A DNA stretch of 27,483 bases from assembly GCA_046565595.1 (NCBI GenBank), contig JBKHYG010000114.1, positions 1 through 27,483 on the forward strand, given 5' to 3'. The notes under the pieces are model-generated. The model did no database searches, was not told the origin of the DNA, and saw nothing but the letters and a program-made list of their open reading frames with translations. This stretch comes from JBKHYG01 sp046565595. Its GTDB lineage: Bacteria; Actinomycetota; AC-67. This document shows positions 7,200-14,995 of this stretch, in pieces. The position numbers and the translations under genes are program-made. Every line of letters begins with the position of its first letter. Positions within the stretch are counted from its first letter, which is position 1.

Positions 7200-7811
7200 T
7201 CAGAGCTGAAGGACGCTCGCCAGCAGGTCGGTGACGGTGCGCACGGCTCCGGGGAAGATCAGGAATATCCCGACGACGAACAGACCTTCGTAGACGCGCA
7301 GCTCCTCCATCTTCATCGCCGCCTGCGGACTCAGCGCGGTCGCCAAGAGCCGACCACCATCCCGCCCCGGCAGGGGCAGGAGCTCGATCGCGGATAGGTA
7401 CAGGAAGGTGATCGTCGCGAACTGGAGCACCGTTCGGATCGCTCCAGGAGACAGCGAGTTCGCCAGGTGGCCAACGAGTGCAGCAAGGGCCAGGGTGAAG
7501 GCTGGTCCGACGAGCGGGATCCAACGCCGCGGCCCTCTACGAGATTGGTAAGAGGGAGCCAGGGCATGCGGCTTGCCGTAGGCGAACCAGAAGGGCATCG
7601 GGGTGCCCAGCAGGACCAGGACGCTGAAACCGATGCCGAGCACCCAGGTTCCGAACGGATCCGCATGTTGCCTGAGATCCAAGGTCACCCGGCGTTGGAA
7701 GCGAGGAGCTTGATCGCCCTGTGAGGCTGCAGCCAGGTGCGTCAGGAACTCGTGTCCCGTGACGCCTATGAGGAACGCTGCGGCGACGCCGAGCGCTGCG
7801 AAGGGATCCAC
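7200..7811 (-). CDS. Site-2-protease-like (M50 family) membrane protein with broken zinc motif
   Basis: The 203-residue integral membrane protein has about four hydrophobic segments and the layout of small M50/S2P proteases, which often sit next to scpA. Near residue 19 is GHEFLTHLAAASQGD, which aligns with the family's HEFAHALVADxLGD. Here the second histidine of HExxH falls on Thr24 (codon 7742-7740), and a histidine is one residue later at His25. The distal motif LPLPGRDGG (Asp151) and the middle GPAFT segment are kept. By family it would cut membrane substrates, but the altered zinc site may make it inactive or use shifted geometry. The start is GTG, 2 bp after the preceding gene. Confidence 0.75.
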   Translation of the reverse strand: MDPFAALGVAAAFLIGVTGHEFLTHLAAASQGDQAPRFQRRVTLDLRQHADPFGTWVLGIGFSVLVLLGTPMPFWFAYGKPHALAPSYQSRRGPRRWIPLVGPAFTLALAALVGHLANSLSPGAIRTVLQFATITFLYLSAIELLPLPGRDGGRLLATALSPQAAMKMEELRVYEGLFVVGIFLIFPGAVRTVTDLLASVLQL

Positions 7812-7813
7812 GC

Positions 7814-8206
7814 TCAGATCTCGCCCAGTAGGCGCTGTGCAAGCGCTGAACGGTCGTTGCGGGACTCGAGGTCGCTGAGGGCTAGCGATACGGCCTCTCG
7901 CACCAGTCTGCCCCTATCGGCGCTGACGCCGAGCTCTCGAAGCGCGAGTCGTGCACGCTCTAGCGCCAAGAGCTCATCCTCGGTGCAGTAGAAGGTGATC
8001 TTCTCCTCGTGGCGTTGACGGCCGCTCGCCCGTCTGGGCGCCCCGATCCGGGTCTTCGAAGAGCGGGATGTCTGTGGACTCTGGGGTCGATGGACCGGAG
8101 CTTCTTGCGTCGGCGTCATCGTCGCCTGGGAGGGAGACGGGGTCGGGTCCGGTATCCTGGTCGGACGGAACAGCTCGTCCGCTCCCGGCAAGCTCGCGCG
8201 TTTCAT
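7814..8206 (-). CDS. Small ParA-linked protein, probable ribbon-helix-helix type
   Basis: This 130-residue protein has a Pro/Ser-rich, probably disordered N-terminal ~60 residues. A conserved-looking core (HEEKITFYCTEDELLALERARLAL, then DRGRLVREAVSLALSDLES) follows: one strand and two helices, which suggests a ribbon-helix-helix DNA-binding fold. Small proteins of this kind sit directly after parA and before scpA in other actinobacteria, as I recall, and a role as a ParA partner or regulator is plausible but unproven. ATG 8206 is the first good start (a TTG is at 8215, another ATG at 8119). The gene overlaps the parA 3' end by 233 bp in a different frame; its conserved core begins just before the parA stop. 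Confidence 0.7.
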   Translation of the reverse strand: MKRASLPGADELFRPTRIPDPTPSPSQATMTPTQEAPVHRPQSPQTSRSSKTRIGAPRRASGRQRHEEKITFYCTEDELLALERARLALRELGVSADRGRLVREAVSLALSDLESRNDRSALAQRLLGEI

Positions 8207-8972
8207 CGTTGACAAGACCCATGACCTCCTCGGCTAGGCGGCGATAGGCCGCTGCGCCCTTAGATGTTCCTGCATATCCGAGTATCGACTGACCGGTGAC
8301 TGGCGCCTCGGCGAAACGCACCGTCCGGGGGATCTGAGTTGAGAAGACCTTCGCACCGAAAACCTCGTGGACCCGCTCCAGCACCTCGCGGGTGTGCAGC
8401 GTGCGATTGTCGACCATCGTTGGGATGACGCCTCTGATCTCCAAGGCAGGATTCAGCCGCTGCCGGACCTTCTCGATGGTGTCGACCAACAGCGCCATGC
8501 CACGCAGAGCGAAGTACTCGCATTCGAGCGGGATGATGACCTCGTCGGCGGCGGTGAGCGCGTTGACGGTCAAGAGTCCAAGCGAGGGCGGGCAATCGAT
8601 CAGCACCAGATCCACGAGATCGCGTGCAGGTTCGAGTACCCGTTTGAGTGCCTGCTCCCTGGCGACCTCGTTGACCAGGACCACCTCGGCGGCTGAAAGG
8701 TCGATGTTGGCGGGGAGGATCCAGCAGTTCTCGATCGAGGTTCCTTGCGCGACCTCACGGAAGGTACTGGCCGGATCGCACAGCAGGTCGTAGATCGTCT
8801 TCGGCAGTTCCATGGCGTTGACCCCGACCCCCACCGAGGCGGCCCCCTGGGGATCCAGATCGACGATCAGGACCCGATGTCCCGCTTCTGCGAGAGCGGC
8901 AGCGAGGCTTATCGTCGTCGTGGTCTTGCCGACCCCGCCCTTCTGATTCGCCATCGCGATGATGCGCGCCAC
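7974..8972 (-). CDS. parA: Chromosome-partitioning ATPase ParA/Soj
   Basis: The Walker-type ATPase segregates origins or cell poles together with ParB-like DNA-binding partners. The N-terminus has the deviant Walker A KGGVGKTTTTISLAAAL, then DLDPQGAASVG and IDCPPSLGLLTVNALTAAD, all standard for ParA. The conserved ATPase ends near residue 255, and the last ~77 residues are an acidic, Pro-rich tail without similarity I recognise. That tail is encoded by the DNA that also encodes the N-terminus of the downstream small protein. Start is GTG 8972, with AGAGGGGG about 8 nt upstream. No ParB gene or parS-like site is visible, so this is probably the second, xerD/scp-linked ParA of actinobacteria rather than the origin-proximal one. 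Confidence 0.93.
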   Translation of the reverse strand: MARIIAMANQKGGVGKTTTTISLAAALAEAGHRVLIVDLDPQGAASVGVGVNAMELPKTIYDLLCDPASTFREVAQGTSIENCWILPANIDLSAAEVVLVNEVAREQALKRVLEPARDLVDLVLIDCPPSLGLLTVNALTAADEVIIPLECEYFALRGMALLVDTIEKVRQRLNPALEIRGVIPTMVDNRTLHTREVLERVHEVFGAKVFSTQIPRTVRFAEAPVTGQSILGYAGTSKGAAAYRRLAEEVMGLVNDETRELAGSGRAVPSDQDTGPDPVSLPGDDDADARSSGPSTPESTDIPLFEDPDRGAQTGERPSTPRGEDHLLLHRG

Positions 8973-9024
8973 GCCTACCCCCTCTGCTCGAATGTCGACT
9001 TAGCGACCTGAGGCGGCGAGGCTA

Positions 9025-9039
9025 CCGTCCCAGGGACGG
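9025..9039 (-). terminator. GC-rich hairpin directly after the dksA-like stop codon
   Basis: CCGTCCC (9025-9031) and GGGACGG (9033-9039) form a perfect seven-pair inverted repeat separated by one base, abutting the TAG stop of the zinc-finger gene. On the minus strand it would fold into a tight hairpin, but no U-run follows. It could be a U-less terminator or an mRNA-stabilising hairpin ahead of parA. The remaining 8973-9024 could hold the parA promoter; I see no confident -35/-10 pair. Confidence 0.4.
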
Positions 9040-9393
9040 CTACGACAAGGGGCGATCCTTCTTCGTCTTGCAGTCGACGCACAAGACCACATACGGGAGA
9101 GCCTCTAGGCGCTCCGAAGGGATCTCGGCGCCGCAGCTGGCGCAGGTCCCGTAGGTGCCTTCCGCGACACGCCCAAGCGCCTGCTCTACCGCGGCCAGCT
9201 GGTCACGGAGTCGCTCCACGACCGCGAGGATCTTGTCTCGTTCGGCGGTCGTCTGGGCGGCATCGGCAAAACCCCCCTCGTTTCCGGACTCGTCCATCGA
9301 GTCATCGTCGGGGTTCGCGCCGCGTTCCACCAACTGCTCCCGCAGTTCGGCGCGCAGCTCCTCGAGTTCCTTCTTCGTGGCGTCCAGATCCAC
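9040..9393 (-). CDS. DksA/TraR-type zinc-finger protein
   Basis: The 117-residue protein begins with a charged coiled coil (TKKELEELRAELREQL) and continues with a helical segment (ERDKILAVVERLRDQLAAVEQALGRV). It ends in a C4 zinc finger: GTYGTCASCGAEIPSERLEALPY, then CVDC. This is the general architecture of DksA-family proteins, which enter the RNA polymerase secondary channel, and of the shorter YteA/TraR-like relatives. The acidic DDD (residues 28-30) and the following NEGGFADAAQ segment resemble the acidic coiled-coil tip region of such proteins. The start is GTG and begins immediately after the xerD TAG with no spacer. Its target and regulation cannot be read here. Confidence 0.88.
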   Translation of the reverse strand: MDLDATKKELEELRAELREQLVERGANPDDDSMDESGNEGGFADAAQTTAERDKILAVVERLRDQLAAVEQALGRVAEGTYGTCASCGAEIPSERLEALPYVVLCVDCKTKKDRPLS

Positions 9394-10338
9394 CTATCGG
9401 GCTCCTCTTCCTTGCTCTCCCCCGGCATGTCGTGCTCGGGGATGGGCGGCATCGTAGACGCCCCGCATGCTCTCGCGGCTCACAAGGGTATACACCTGGG
9501 TGGTCGAGATGCTCGCATGACCGAGGAGTTCCTGGACGGTCCGCACATCCGCTCCCCCATCGAGCAGATGCGTAGCGAAGGAGTGGCGGAGCGTGTGCGG
9601 GCTGGCATCCAGACCGGCTCGCCGAGCAGCAGCCTTGACGACGAGCCAACACCCCTGCCGGCTCATGCGCTGGCCGCGCCGGTTCAATATGAGTGCGCGC
9701 GGCGAACGGCCCCTCTTTGGCATCAGCAGAGGGCGACCCTCGCGCAGGTAGGTTTCAACCACCTGGCACGCGAGGCGGCCGAGCGGGACCATGCGCTCCT
9801 TGGACCCCTTCCCCAGGGCCCTCATCGCTCGGTCGTCTAGGTCGATGTCATCGACATCGAGTGCGACCAGCTCGCTTATCCGAAGCCCTCCCGAATACAG
9901 CAATTCCAGTATGGCGTGATCGCGGCTGGCGCTTGGAGATGCGTCTGGGATCGTCGAGATCATCGCCTCCACGGCCTCACGGCCGATCGCCTTCGGCAGA
10001 TGCCTGGGAGCCTTGGAGGATCCAAGCAGCGAAGCGGGATCCTCAGCGGTGAGGCCACTCCTGGCTGCGAACCGGTGAAAGCCGCGCACCGCGGCACGCA
10101 TCCGGACGATGCTCGAAGCAGAGTATCGGCGGCCGACCGCCGAACCGTCCCTCAAGCCGGCCAGGAAGGCTTCGATGGTTCCGGTCGTGACCCCCGAGAG
10201 GTCGATGTCTCGCGACAGCAGGAAGCGTTGGTACCGCTGCAGGTCTCGGGCGTAGGCATCTCGGGTCGTCCTGCTCGCGCCCCGGCCGACGACGAGATCA
10301 TCCAAGAACCGGTCTATGACCGCCGCGATCTCACCCAT
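9394..10338 (-). CDS. xerD: Site-specific tyrosine recombinase XerD
   Basis: The 314-residue tyrosine recombinase resolves chromosome dimers at dif. The N-terminal SAM-like core-binding domain (VIDRFLDDLVVGRGASRTTRDAY) is followed by a catalytic domain. The catalytic residues are the Arg in GGLRISEL, the Lys in GKGSKERMVPL, HTLRHSFATHLL, LGHASISTTQ and the nucleophile Tyr in TQVYTLV. The open frame extends 25 codons further into ald. ATG 10338 is preferred because it begins at the family-like MGEIAAVIDRF and overlaps the ald stop by only 8 bp. Its place between pyrG/ald and parA matches xerD in other actinobacteria; no dif-like site was identified. Confidence 0.93.
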   Translation of the reverse strand: MGEIAAVIDRFLDDLVVGRGASRTTRDAYARDLQRYQRFLLSRDIDLSGVTTGTIEAFLAGLRDGSAVGRRYSASSIVRMRAAVRGFHRFAARSGLTAEDPASLLGSSKAPRHLPKAIGREAVEAMISTIPDASPSASRDHAILELLYSGGLRISELVALDVDDIDLDDRAMRALGKGSKERMVPLGRLACQVVETYLREGRPLLMPKRGRSPRALILNRRGQRMSRQGCWLVVKAAARRAGLDASPHTLRHSFATHLLDGGADVRTVQELLGHASISTTQVYTLVSRESMRGVYDAAHPRARHAGGEQGRGAR

Positions 10339-11449
10339 CGAGAACGGCCCCGAGTTCCTTGGCCTCGAGATCGTGGGCTTCGGCCACCGGCGCGGAAGTG
10401 ATCGCTCCGCCACAGGTGTTCACGCCAGGAGCGAAACCCGGATCCGAGTCGATCGTGGCACGCAATCCGCTATCGGCTAAGCGAAGCAGGTACGGCAAGG
10501 TGGCGTTGGTGAGCGCGTAGGTGGAGGTGTGCGGAACGGCACCTGGCATGTTGCCCACGCAGTAGTGGACCACACCTTCCTCGATGTAGGTCGGTTCGAT
10601 GTGGGTCGTAACACGGCTGGTCTCGAAGCAGCCACCCTGATCGATCGATATGTCCACGAGCACCGATCCCGGACGCATCGTTGCGAGCATCTCTCGTGAG
10701 ATGAGTTTCGGTGCGCGCGCACCGGTGACCAGAACCGCACCGATCACCACATCGGCCTCGCGCACCTGTTCTTCGATGACCAGACCGGCGCTGGCCAGCG
10801 TGAGGATCCTGCCCTTGTGGATGTGGTCGACATAGCGGAGGCGATCCACATCCTTGTCCAGCAGCACGACCTCAGCCTCCATGCCTTGCGCGATCCATGC
10901 GGCGTTGGCGCCGGCCATGCCGGCTCCTATGACCAGCACTCGAGCCGGTTTCACCCCGCTGACCCCTCCCATCAGCACGCCGCTGCCGCCGTGCGCGCGC
11001 TCTAGGTGGTTAGCGGCGACATGTGGGGCCATGCGGCCGGCGATCTCGCTCATGGGCGTGAGCAGCGGCAAGCGTCCGGCGGCGTCTTCGACCGTCTCGT
11101 ATGCGATCGAGGTGACGCCGGACTCGGCGAGGCGGATGGTCAACTCGCGGTGTGCGGCGAGATGCAGGTAGGTGAACAGCATCAGGTCTTCACGCAGATG
11201 GGCGAACTCGCTGGCGAGGGGCTCTTTGACCTTGACGATCATGTCGGCCTCGCCCCAGACGCTCGCTGCGTCCGGCCGGATGACCGCGCCGGCACGCTGG
11301 AAGAGTTCGTCGGGCAGGGAAGATCCGTCGCCTGCGGTCGTTTCGATCAGCACCGTGTGGCCGTGCGCAACCAGTTCTCTGACCCCTACGGGTGTGATGG
11401 CGACCCGATACTCGGCCTCCATCACCTCGCGTGGCACTCCGATGATCAC
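10331..11449 (-). CDS. ald: Alanine dehydrogenase
   Basis: The 372-residue enzyme interconverts L-alanine and pyruvate plus ammonia with NAD+. The N-terminus IIGVPREVMEAEYRVAITPVGVREL, the KVKEPL segment (substrate-binding Lys), the middle glycine-rich VLVIGAGMAGANAAWIA dinucleotide site and the GNMPGAVPHTSTYALTNATLPY segment are characteristic of Ald. Length matches the family. The start is GTG 11449 with a strong GGGAGGAG about 6 nt upstream. It lies 36 bp after pyrG and overlaps xerD by 8 bp. As I recall, Streptomyces also carries ald beside xerD and parA, so the placement looks ancestral. Confidence 0.96.
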   Translation of the reverse strand: MIIGVPREVMEAEYRVAITPVGVRELVAHGHTVLIETTAGDGSSLPDELFQRAGAVIRPDAASVWGEADMIVKVKEPLASEFAHLREDLMLFTYLHLAAHRELTIRLAESGVTSIAYETVEDAAGRLPLLTPMSEIAGRMAPHVAANHLERAHGGSGVLMGGVSGVKPARVLVIGAGMAGANAAWIAQGMEAEVVLLDKDVDRLRYVDHIHKGRILTLASAGLVIEEQVREADVVIGAVLVTGARAPKLISREMLATMRPGSVLVDISIDQGGCFETSRVTTHIEPTYIEEGVVHYCVGNMPGAVPHTSTYALTNATLPYLLRLADSGLRATIDSDPGFAPGVNTCGGAITSAPVAEAHDLEAKELGAVLDG

Positions 11450-11485
11450 CGCAACTCCTCCCGGCGGGTCGTGGACGAACCGAGC

Positions 11486-13111
11486 CTAGCGTTGGGGTGC
11501 GACCAGTCGGCCCGTCCGAGCCCGGGCATGCTCCAGGGCCGCCCCGATCAGCTCGCGGAACAACGGCTGCGGACGGGTCGGTCTGCTCGTGAACTCAGGA
11601 TGGAACTGGGTCGCCAGGAAGAAGGGATGACCCGGCAGTTCGATGATCTCTGCCAGACGCTGATCCACCGTCGTCCCAGAGAACACCAGCCCGGCATCCT
11701 CGATCTGCTTGCGATACCGGTTGTTGACCTCGTACCGGTGACGGTGCCGCTCCAGGACGATCTCCTCGCCGTAGGCCTGATGGGCACGGCTACCGTCGAC
11801 CAGTTTGGTGACCCAGAGTCCAAGCCTCATCGTTCCGCCCTTGTCGAGCACATCTCGCTGGTCGTGCATCAGGTCGATCACCGGATGCGGCGTGGAAGGA
11901 TCGAACTCGCTGGAGTGTGCACCTTCCAGACCCACGACATGACGCGCGAACTCGATCACCGCGCATTGGAGCCCGAGGCATAGACCTAGGAACGGGACGC
12001 CGTTCTCGCGCGCATACCGGATCGCCGCGACCTTGCCTTCGACCCCTCGTATCCCGAAGCCTCCAGGGACCACGATCGCATCGACCCCGGTGAGTGGCTC
12101 GGTCGAGTCGACCATGTCGTCTGCTGAGACCCAGACGATGTCGAGGTCGGCGCCCTTGGCGAAGGCCCCGTGTTTCAGAGCTTCGACGACGCTCAGGTAG
12201 GAGTCTGCGAGTGTCACATACTTGCCGACGATCGCGACCTTGATCGGCTCATCGGCTGAATCCACACGCTCCACGAGTGCCTGCCAATCGGCAAGATCGG
12301 GTTCCGGCGCTTGGACACCCAGCCGCTTCAACACATACGAATCGAGTCCCTCGTCCCTCAGCACGAACGGGATCTGGTAGATGTTCGGCGCATCCACCGC
12401 ATTGACGACGCCTTCGACCTCGACATCACAGAAGTCGCTGATCTTCCTCTTCAAGCCAGGAGACAGCGGCCGGTCGCTGCGGCACACGATCGCGTCAGGC
12501 TGGATACCTATGCTGCGTAGCGATGCCACCGAATGTTGGGTCGGCTTGGTCTTCAACTCGCCGGTCGGCCCGATATGAGGCACCAGCGAAACATGCAGGT
12601 AGAAGACGTTGTCGCGGCCGACATCGAGCCTCATCTGCCTGATCGCTTCGAGGTAGGGAAGGCTCTCGATATCGCCGACGGTGCCGCCCACTTCGCTGAT
12701 CACGATGTCGACCTCGTCGGTAGCCAGACGCTTGATCCGGCCCTTGATCTCGTCGGTCACATGCGGGATCACCTGCACGGTCGCTCCTAGGAACTCGCCG
12801 CGACGCTCGCGGGCGATGATCGTCTGATACACCAGTCCGGTCGTGACGCTGGACTCGCGAGACAGGTTCTCGTCGATGAAACGCTCGTAGTGCCCAAGAT
12901 CGAGGTCGGTCTCGCCGCCATCGTGGGTGACGAAGACCTCTCCATGTTGGAAGGGGTTCATCGTGCCTGGATCCACATTCAGGTACGGATCCAGCTTCTG
13001 CATGACGACGCGCAATCCGCGCGCTTTCAGGAGTCTTCCGAGCGAGGCACCGGTGAGTCCCTTTCCGAGGCTAGAAGTGACGCCACCGGTTACGAAGATG
13101 AACTTGGCCAA
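11486..13111 (-). CDS. pyrG: CTP synthase
   Basis: The 541-residue enzyme aminates UTP to CTP using glutamine. The N-terminal synthetase domain starts FIFVTGGVTSSLGKGLTGASLGRLLKARG and includes DPYLNVDPGTMNPFQHGEVFV and SEVGGTVGDIE. The C-terminal class-I glutaminase has the nucleophile Cys in LGLCLGLQCAVIEF and the His/Glu pair in FHPEFTSRP. Length is typical. The start codon is TTG (13111-13109), preceded by GGGAG about 6 nt away, and is fixed by the invariant N-terminus. Its neighbours match the actinobacterial pyrG locus, but the Nudix gene I recall between pyrG and xerD in mycobacteria is absent. Confidence 0.97.
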   Translation of the reverse strand: MAKFIFVTGGVTSSLGKGLTGASLGRLLKARGLRVVMQKLDPYLNVDPGTMNPFQHGEVFVTHDGGETDLDLGHYERFIDENLSRESSVTTGLVYQTIIARERRGEFLGATVQVIPHVTDEIKGRIKRLATDEVDIVISEVGGTVGDIESLPYLEAIRQMRLDVGRDNVFYLHVSLVPHIGPTGELKTKPTQHSVASLRSIGIQPDAIVCRSDRPLSPGLKRKISDFCDVEVEGVVNAVDAPNIYQIPFVLRDEGLDSYVLKRLGVQAPEPDLADWQALVERVDSADEPIKVAIVGKYVTLADSYLSVVEALKHGAFAKGADLDIVWVSADDMVDSTEPLTGVDAIVVPGGFGIRGVEGKVAAIRYARENGVPFLGLCLGLQCAVIEFARHVVGLEGAHSSEFDPSTPHPVIDLMHDQRDVLDKGGTMRLGLWVTKLVDGSRAHQAYGEEIVLERHRHRYEVNNRYRKQIEDAGLVFSGTTVDQRLAEIIELPGHPFFLATQFHPEFTSRPTRPQPLFRELIGAALEHARARTGRLVAPQR

Positions 13112-13163
13112 GGGGACTCCCGTCGGTTGTTGCCTGACGGGCCTTCACCTTAGCAGCATGCGC

Positions 13164-14033
13164 TCACTGCGCTGGCGGCGGGGGTAGGTCGGTCCGTCGA
13201 CCGAGCCGATCCCATGCTGCGAGGAATCCGACTCGATCGATCAGGTTGGATATCCCAGGCTTCACGGCGAGGAGGTTCAGCAGAGCTGCGACCAACAGCA
13301 GGATCAGGAGACCCGTCGAGCCTTCCGGGATCTGGCGGGAGGCAGCCAAGCCGAGCATGCCGCCCAGGGCATAGGCACCCGTGTCTCCCAGGATGATCCG
13401 CTCGGCGCGTTCAGCGCTGACGGTGGCGGCCATCGCGATCAAGATGAGGAGCGCGGCTCCGGTTCCTGACCAACCTGCGAACAGCAGCGGGATGCACGCG
13501 ATCGCGATGGCTTTGGTCATCCGAAGGGGTCGGAGATCGAACCCGTTGAAGGCGTTGATGATGAGGGCTACGGTGATTGCGCGGATCACTTGCTCGTCGA
13601 TCCCAGATACCGAGCCTGGGGGGGTGAACCACAGAGCGAGAGCTACGGCTCCGATCATCTTGACCACACCTGCGGTCGGTTGAAGCTTCCTCAGGGCTTC
13701 CAGGTGCGCCGACCAGCCTCTCTGCCCAGGTTCGCCCGCCACATCGTCATACAGGCCGAAGACGCCGAAGAGCGCACCGGGGGATGCCACCAGGATCCCC
13801 GAGCTGAGGTCGAGCCACAACCGTCCGGTTGAAGGGTCTGTGCTTCGCAGCGCCAGGAGGATGCCGGCACCGACCGTCACGCCGAACACGATCGCGAACC
13901 CGCCAGCCGTCGTCACGGGCAGGCCTCTGTGGTTGGTGACCGGCAGCGGCTGGCGCCGCGCCATCCCCGACAGGCTCCAGAAGGTGGCCACGAAGACAAC
14001 CCCCAGGGCGACTGTCGGAGCAAGGATGCCCAT
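13164..14033 (-). CDS. MraY/WecA-type polyprenyl-phosphate glycosyl-1-phosphate transferase-like membrane protein
   Basis: The 289-residue protein has roughly nine hydrophobic segments. It shows three family motifs: GLYDDVAGE near residue 93 (the DDxxG/D motif), NAFNGFDL (NxxNxxD) and ILGDTGAYALGG (GDxGA). Proteins of this superfamily transfer a sugar phosphate from a UDP-sugar to a polyprenyl phosphate in the membrane. It is shorter than MraY (about 320-360) and I do not find the HHH motif typical of MraY, so muropeptide synthesis proper is unlikely. Its start shares one base with the mctB stop (TGATG). The link with steA/mctB suggests an envelope-glycan role; the substrate is unknown. Confidence 0.8.
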   Translation of the reverse strand: MGILAPTVALGVVFVATFWSLSGMARRQPLPVTNHRGLPVTTAGGFAIVFGVTVGAGILLALRSTDPSTGRLWLDLSSGILVASPGALFGVFGLYDDVAGEPGQRGWSAHLEALRKLQPTAGVVKMIGAVALALWFTPPGSVSGIDEQVIRAITVALIINAFNGFDLRPLRMTKAIAIACIPLLFAGWSGTGAALLILIAMAATVSAERAERIILGDTGAYALGGMLGLAASRQIPEGSTGLLILLLVAALLNLLAVKPGISNLIDRVGFLAAWDRLGRRTDLPPPPAQ

Positions 14034-14995
14034 CAGCGGGTGGGTCGAGGCGAAGGGATCGGTGGTTTCGTCGGAGGCGGCGGAAGCCCGCCAGGAGGTT
14101 GGCGGCTGCTGGTCGGTAGCGCGCCTTCGGTTCCCGGACGCACCCCATAGTGGTGGACGGCTCCCTCACGGACCAGCGAACGGGTCGCGGCGGCCAACGC
14201 GACGCTTCCGAGAGTCGTTGCGGCATGGTCCACCGTGGATATGCCGTTCCGGAGCGCATCGTTGTCCAAGACTCGGGTCGCCATGCTTGGCTCCTGTGCG
14301 AGAGGCTCGGCCAACACGGTCTTGGCGCCAGCTTCGAGCGCGGCACTCAGCATGGCCGGCAGGAGCGTCCCGGCCAGCCGCTCGTTCTCGAGCGTCGCGT
14401 CCCAGAGGATGATCACCACCTGGGGTCTGGCCCTGGCTGGTCCTCTCTCTGCGACCTCGATCATGTCGGCGTCGACCAACGCGCCGCTGGTCCACCGGTC
14501 CAGCAGGGACGGTCCGAAGGTGCCGCCGACCACGCGCCCTGCCGAAGCCAAGAGTTCGTCCCCGCGTTCATCGCCAGCTTCGATAGCCAGAGCGAGCTGT
14601 TGAGCCGACGTCTCGTCGGGGATCAGGATCCGGGCCTTCAGGCGGAGTTCTCCAGAGATGGTCGCGCCCGCGATGCGCAGACCGTCTCGCACGGCGACGC
14701 GCGTGTCGTCTGGCACGAAGGGAGGAACCACCAGGGCCACATCGACACCGTTCAGGGTTCCGCGCATCGAGGGAAGCAGCAACTCATCGCCGTAGGTCTT
14801 CCAGAGGGCGACCTCTGCCCGCAGCACATCGGCTTCCTGCCGCAGTTCCTCCTTGATCGCGGCATCGATGTTGCGCTGTCGCTGCAGGCCCTTGATGAGC
14901 TGCTGATCGACGACGGTGCTGCCGGCGATTATCCCGACCGCAAGGGCAAGGAAGACAGCCATGAGCGAGACGATGTGGTAGCGGAAAGAGATCAA
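14033..14995 (-). CDS. MctB/SteB-like envelope protein (copper transporter MctB family)
   Basis: The 320-residue protein has an N-terminal membrane anchor (YHIVSLMAVFLALAVGIIAGS), then a short coiled coil (LQRQRNIDAAIKEELRQEAD), then a globular extracytoplasmic domain and a Pro-rich tail (PPGGLPPPPTKPP). This matches the family of mycobacterial Rv1698 (MctB, linked to copper efflux) and corynebacterial SteB (septation and envelope integrity together with SteA). I see no obvious Cys/His metal cluster, so a SteB-like role is at least as likely as copper transport. ATG 14995 overlaps the steA stop by 4 bp. It holds one of the window's three ACGT sites (14608-14611). Confidence 0.88.
   Translation of the reverse strand: MISFRYHIVSLMAVFLALAVGIIAGSTVVDQQLIKGLQRQRNIDAAIKEELRQEADVLRAEVALWKTYGDELLLPSMRGTLNGVDVALVVPPFVPDDTRVAVRDGLRIAGATISGELRLKARILIPDETSAQQLALAIEAGDERGDELLASAGRVVGGTFGPSLLDRWTSGALVDADMIEVAERGPARARPQVVIILWDATLENERLAGTLLPAMLSAALEAGAKTVLAEPLAQEPSMATRVLDNDALRNGISTVDHAATTLGSVALAAATRSLVREGAVHHYGVRPGTEGALPTSSRQPPGGLPPPPTKPPIPSPRPTR

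Noticed and set aside
8973..9039. parS or dif site near parA/xerD
   Set aside because: No 16-bp parS-like palindrome or 28-bp dif-like sequence is visible here or elsewhere in the window; only the short 9025-9039 hairpin stands out.
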